From NCBI GenBank assembly GCA_902770965.1, contig CACXUY010000001.1, positions 1-64,000 on the forward strand: a stretch of DNA of 64,000 nt, read 5' to 3'. This stretch comes from an uncultured Lachnospiraceae bacterium. GTDB lineage: Bacteria; Bacillota; Clostridia; Lachnospirales; Lachnospiraceae. Position numbers and translations under genes: made by a program. Under the pieces are notes generated by a model, which was not told the origin of the DNA, did not search any database, and saw nothing but the letters and a program-made list of their open reading frames with translations. Of this stretch, positions 63,901 to 64,000 are shown in pieces (position 1 is the stretch's first letter; the number at the start of each line of letters is the position of its first letter).

Positions 63901-64000
63901 CGATCTGGTTCCACAAGACTATGCGGGCAGGATTCGGGGAAACCGCTTTGGCGATAGTCGTGTTCGGAGTCTGGCTTGCTCCGTCCTGCGGTCTCATGGT
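54917..64000 (-). CDS. Giant modular surface protein (Cna-B-like and beta-helix modules), 5' end missing
   Basis: Over 3020 residues are visible and the frame is open at the window end, so signal peptide and start are outside. Residues count from that edge. Order: Cna-B-like domains (VTVQKTWQD near 45, ITKNWVSDD near 500), a Pro-rich hinge, a Gly/Ser/Thr linker (803-840), further beta-sandwich domains (LTITNTFTP; IRISKEWVE near 1115), then two long beta-helix modules (about 1250-1870 and 1875-2760) with some 25 GGAIY/GGAVY turns like Pmp/autotransporter repeats, and a SpaA-like domain (about 2925-3000). No LPxTG motif, membrane helix or charged tail follows; the chain ends GNP. It is probably a secreted or otherwise retained adhesin. 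Confidence 0.85.
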   Translation of the reverse strand, partial: TMRPQDGASQTPNTTIAKAVSPNPARIVLWNQIVVPATLIPVTVQKTWQDNSRPHDPVPFTIYGVPQGMPYEERPLTAYTEKDVSSAQVKYLDPNSVKCVESGNGLVWTQTVYVPDKEVDGGIEYKYFSYDVMSALENHNYHYSDGTLMPTGALTQYDAADGTADGVITYNQMYSYVIREGEMAYPDGWFTPTYSNNVNPGLLNNSLETIHEPFSLVAYDNGTGSTIIPSQTVTNGNGNLDGVGMTAYQFHMNASLFNFLDTATMSNVDFQKNFGTIGTGDHIINTHDELKSFYEHIGTMEIEFTRGGKKYVLAFSPIHDEGKKVYQHDHHDIAGVARHDGFTFRNIYLPSDWATPTTEVKRELNLEESFYRLDDITITKITATSNVDATKSVVMYSSEGETSNIWIYNPTYSDTMVYNRRNYPGGHAAEFELRQGREDYHRHSTRYSSQSLTRKEYSSPGSDPKPLEDPQFNRSNITIRGALTLGITNDWNPNELIQMDITKNWVSDDAQKLKDAIERQLVTDPADPDNGKYRITFTMSGSTERGGTKTVPLFDSEDDEWSTGYETGAITETDSTKTTWEKTVYVPTYDVSTYRRTVKDDYTEEEDVQPYTYDNTSFHEAPLDIGTDDDGRPRGNWSTPSANLEMTPIEVTPPPAEPDPPTPADPETPPGYVEYTGPIRRMVLEFMLSSPPNIDDVKKITMVYRYQKDGKTVQDMVVLERNVPIHMQDFVSDQLVFNGPYTNYQHLHPRDFVSLEIVTFQGRTYSYGTNQIVARFDVFDLYQGSGTATDGIIIKSYTLDASEGDGSGTGSGTGSGSGTESGTGSGSGTGSGAGTGSGTNPAPTKMKGDLTITNTFTPYKEIKLSSEFSDISDDSESTDLIKNVSYVIRQNGTIVRETTPIAASISNGSGNTGIRTIYLPEGDYAITQRYILDGDSTGYELDGDQDAYTVTWSETEENKNGDLRYDRNINGDRVISFTNGRKNLPIHVQMEWDPTLLSSEDPLKENDKILNYALRYDKADGSTPISIGSGIYTKTVDGGTPASQPDGTPFQFEYARQVNSHATGIPSYSVREAKTECTMDRKNMEDALPEYALEVFSEERADALVFTIKASIIRTDIRISKEWVEVGDNYAYPSSLTYTLKRSDGGNIYGTNDAVLSVTVNNPGAPAAWSVDEAIFNDVPILRSKGADASVKYILTESDTGKSYYTGYVDLTDMSANQFVQDTSADEEYASFRLNDGGIFIRVENAKDPFICKIVETFEGTDDVIEHPFRSLRSAQDWARRNMDMDKTHAVTIQMLVDYSVPSTDTLELKEYSVTVETITKSGIDNITLTTAATSGGKYNYVNTLSGKAAADKDTAILTRTHDHSLFSLQNKDAKLAFEDIILESNHSTGDTGTNVANGGFVNITKGTLNLNDGATLRNSKASYGGAVYMFGAANETCEMYMAEGSKIENCRAVDGGAVYINAPVAGSSAKFVMDGGSIEQCSASNWGGAVYMSALVANSAVTFTMNDGSIDQCMAATMGGAVHMRAPAVNSAATFTVNGGTINQCSAVTRGGVVYTYAIANADSSFIMNEGTIQNCKTTDAAGEGGVVYLENSGSRFTMNGGLIDDCEAYNGGVVGSVCAGDVNHPIEFNLNGGTIQNCSAKNWGGVANVHNYMHFNMTGGTIKGCKAGTTAGNGTGGVVYLFAAGSRFDMSGGLIEKCSAGTSGVVHIADCGTMAMSGGVIKDNKTTRNNTSTAAGTAGVGAVEIANCGAKIELSGNPVIYNNLDKDNKQANIRLNHDAVNVDQRVIRVVGNGLTDGAKIGVWPTYANNQDYGEQFAVSTQAASKASLSGFRNDYHSDHSGTGMELFGYPSTEVSMHPSHEGYDYRYKVIWKYIICKIVHTESGAVVETVFSTLNDAVKYARDNKTALGMSASNPVKVQMLVDYVIPADDVVNLNQSGDNIIFTTAAIESKLPAGEHIPFKATFGSMDGRLVDDDPEKSILMRGFNADTGDKSLFTVGSESSVLGFEKIILDGASGRYTANTNGGIVKVAANVVNVGNGTVMRNTKVTNSVQAASENATSDVEAGCGGAIYASRGASVNITETLTGEDPGVVFSNCEATFGGAIHVKGPEAGGSGGGLSVSATTQGKAITVTRDGEDYSETIQVGGVKFENCQAYKSGGAIYHGYYTGRLNNQVVHPASTSIDGCYFDKCYAWTLNIQRAYGGGGAINTYAYVLNVSDSYFGMCEVKAPGLDSTIVRGSHIGGGQGGAIYHIPDTVQAGTSSATLTDSYFTGCTSKSSGGTIESNALLFTISGCIFDETITNNGANGGAVSSYFGRQREKNEATGEVFFAFDTREANATMIVESCKFYQCYSVTKAESVIPNASDSEDEVYHGGNGGAIRSSSNRLEVMDCEFNDCHAFHGGAIFTTDRTEYVKIYGNTRFEDCYTPHSGTDVDSGKAGNGGAIYLNKKSGTNNTYEIIGATFEGVADHHMNSQGMDAVRGGAIYLKGGNLRLDGTTFHDCHATLNGGAVYMDEGTTLDIGGSRNYFWECAANAEITDNDGKGNGGAIYCKSSATNSATGATLKIVNTEFNGHKKHENESLIHLHDYVPNAVDGGAIYMKAGTLMVDGSANPVSIMNCTVGNGTKDSENPIINSGGAIFLRENTRATLASTVIDGHSTTTENGRSVTYGSQYANAAFGGGIYAVSGSTVSMTNGGVIGSTASADGAGIYLEEGARLNLSGGLNFGGTDLVGGSGGSRDDLKGTDGNFVLKGSSFKVGSDEPLNGAKDYPKDADGNYKVRQDIYIKGYIDKTGSNPTPATSLNVAGALTDPADTSKPAPEGSIWVWAEVPAEAYENNHYEQFKQFATFSSSLSEAVMENSVKAFRDSVDDERSQNGTDSYLTGTLDGDLTGKYIYWYGNNGYKKVILRKADRADFESLKNAEFDIYRGNGQSPYVVKDRVDKSITDELRDEVSKGSGVIWIGTLPYGVYYLHEKTVPSGYVGSGTSEGRWFYMVVGDDPTTMSRGYESRDAAKTAYENEKKTQGNP
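61480..61590 (-). repeat. Gly/Ser/Thr linker-coding repeat in the giant gene
   Basis: Repeats of a unit near CGCTTCCGCTGCCGGTTCCA encode a GSGTGSGSGTESG-type linker between domain groups. Two 42-bp blocks are nearly identical. Confidence 0.8.

Overview
The window looks like a chromosomal segment of a Clostridia bacterium, most likely a gut or rumen Lachnospiraceae. The grounds are Firmicutes-type AGGAGG ribosome binding sites, a YtrA-type GntR/ABC/DUF6449 operon, an Rpn (PD-(D/E)XK) nuclease remnant, type IV pilus genes of a Gram-positive kind, and a Pel locus in its Gram-positive layout with no outer-membrane pelB/pelC. The family assignment is inference from gene content. Genus is not resolved.

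Layout: (1) 1-6.4 kb: 3' end of an Rpn-family nuclease gene, a long non-coding stretch, a CPBP membrane protease with a 24-bp coding repeat, and a leftward gntR-ABC operon with a clear promoter and overlapping operator. (2) 6.6-15.9 kb: one leftward run encoding a prepilin-like protein, PilD, PilM, PilN, PilO, an HPt protein, a 1213-residue amino-acid-permease/hybrid-histidine-kinase fusion and an HD-GYP phosphodiesterase. (3) 16.1-29.7 kb: two divergent degenerate-GGDEF/EAL proteins, a CitMHS transporter, a four-gene pseudopilin cluster led in size by an 862-residue GLUG prepilin, and a membrane GGDEF cyclase. (4) 30.1-54.8 kb: a 24.6-kb rightward locus: pelD (fused to a degenerate SDR domain), pelE, a large membrane protein, DUF4832/4874, DUF2194, pelF, pelG, DUF2304, then GT4, GT2, Stealth, a double GT2, an ABC exporter and three tandem GT2 genes, closed by a strong terminator. 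(5) 54.9-64.0 kb: a convergent giant surface protein of more than 3000 residues whose 5' end lies outside the window.

The regions share a theme: making, breaking and sensing cyclic di-GMP, coupled to adhesion. One cyclase, two EAL proteins and one HD-GYP protein surround two pilus gene sets and a Pel machine whose PelD keeps the RxxD c-di-GMP site. A sensor kinase built on a transporter sits in the pilus operon. That these act as one circuit is inference.

Two sequence habits stand out. One is a small palindromic repeat family (four copies, covarying stem). The other is many in-frame low-complexity or tandem-repeat insertions in hydrophilic linkers of unrelated proteins.
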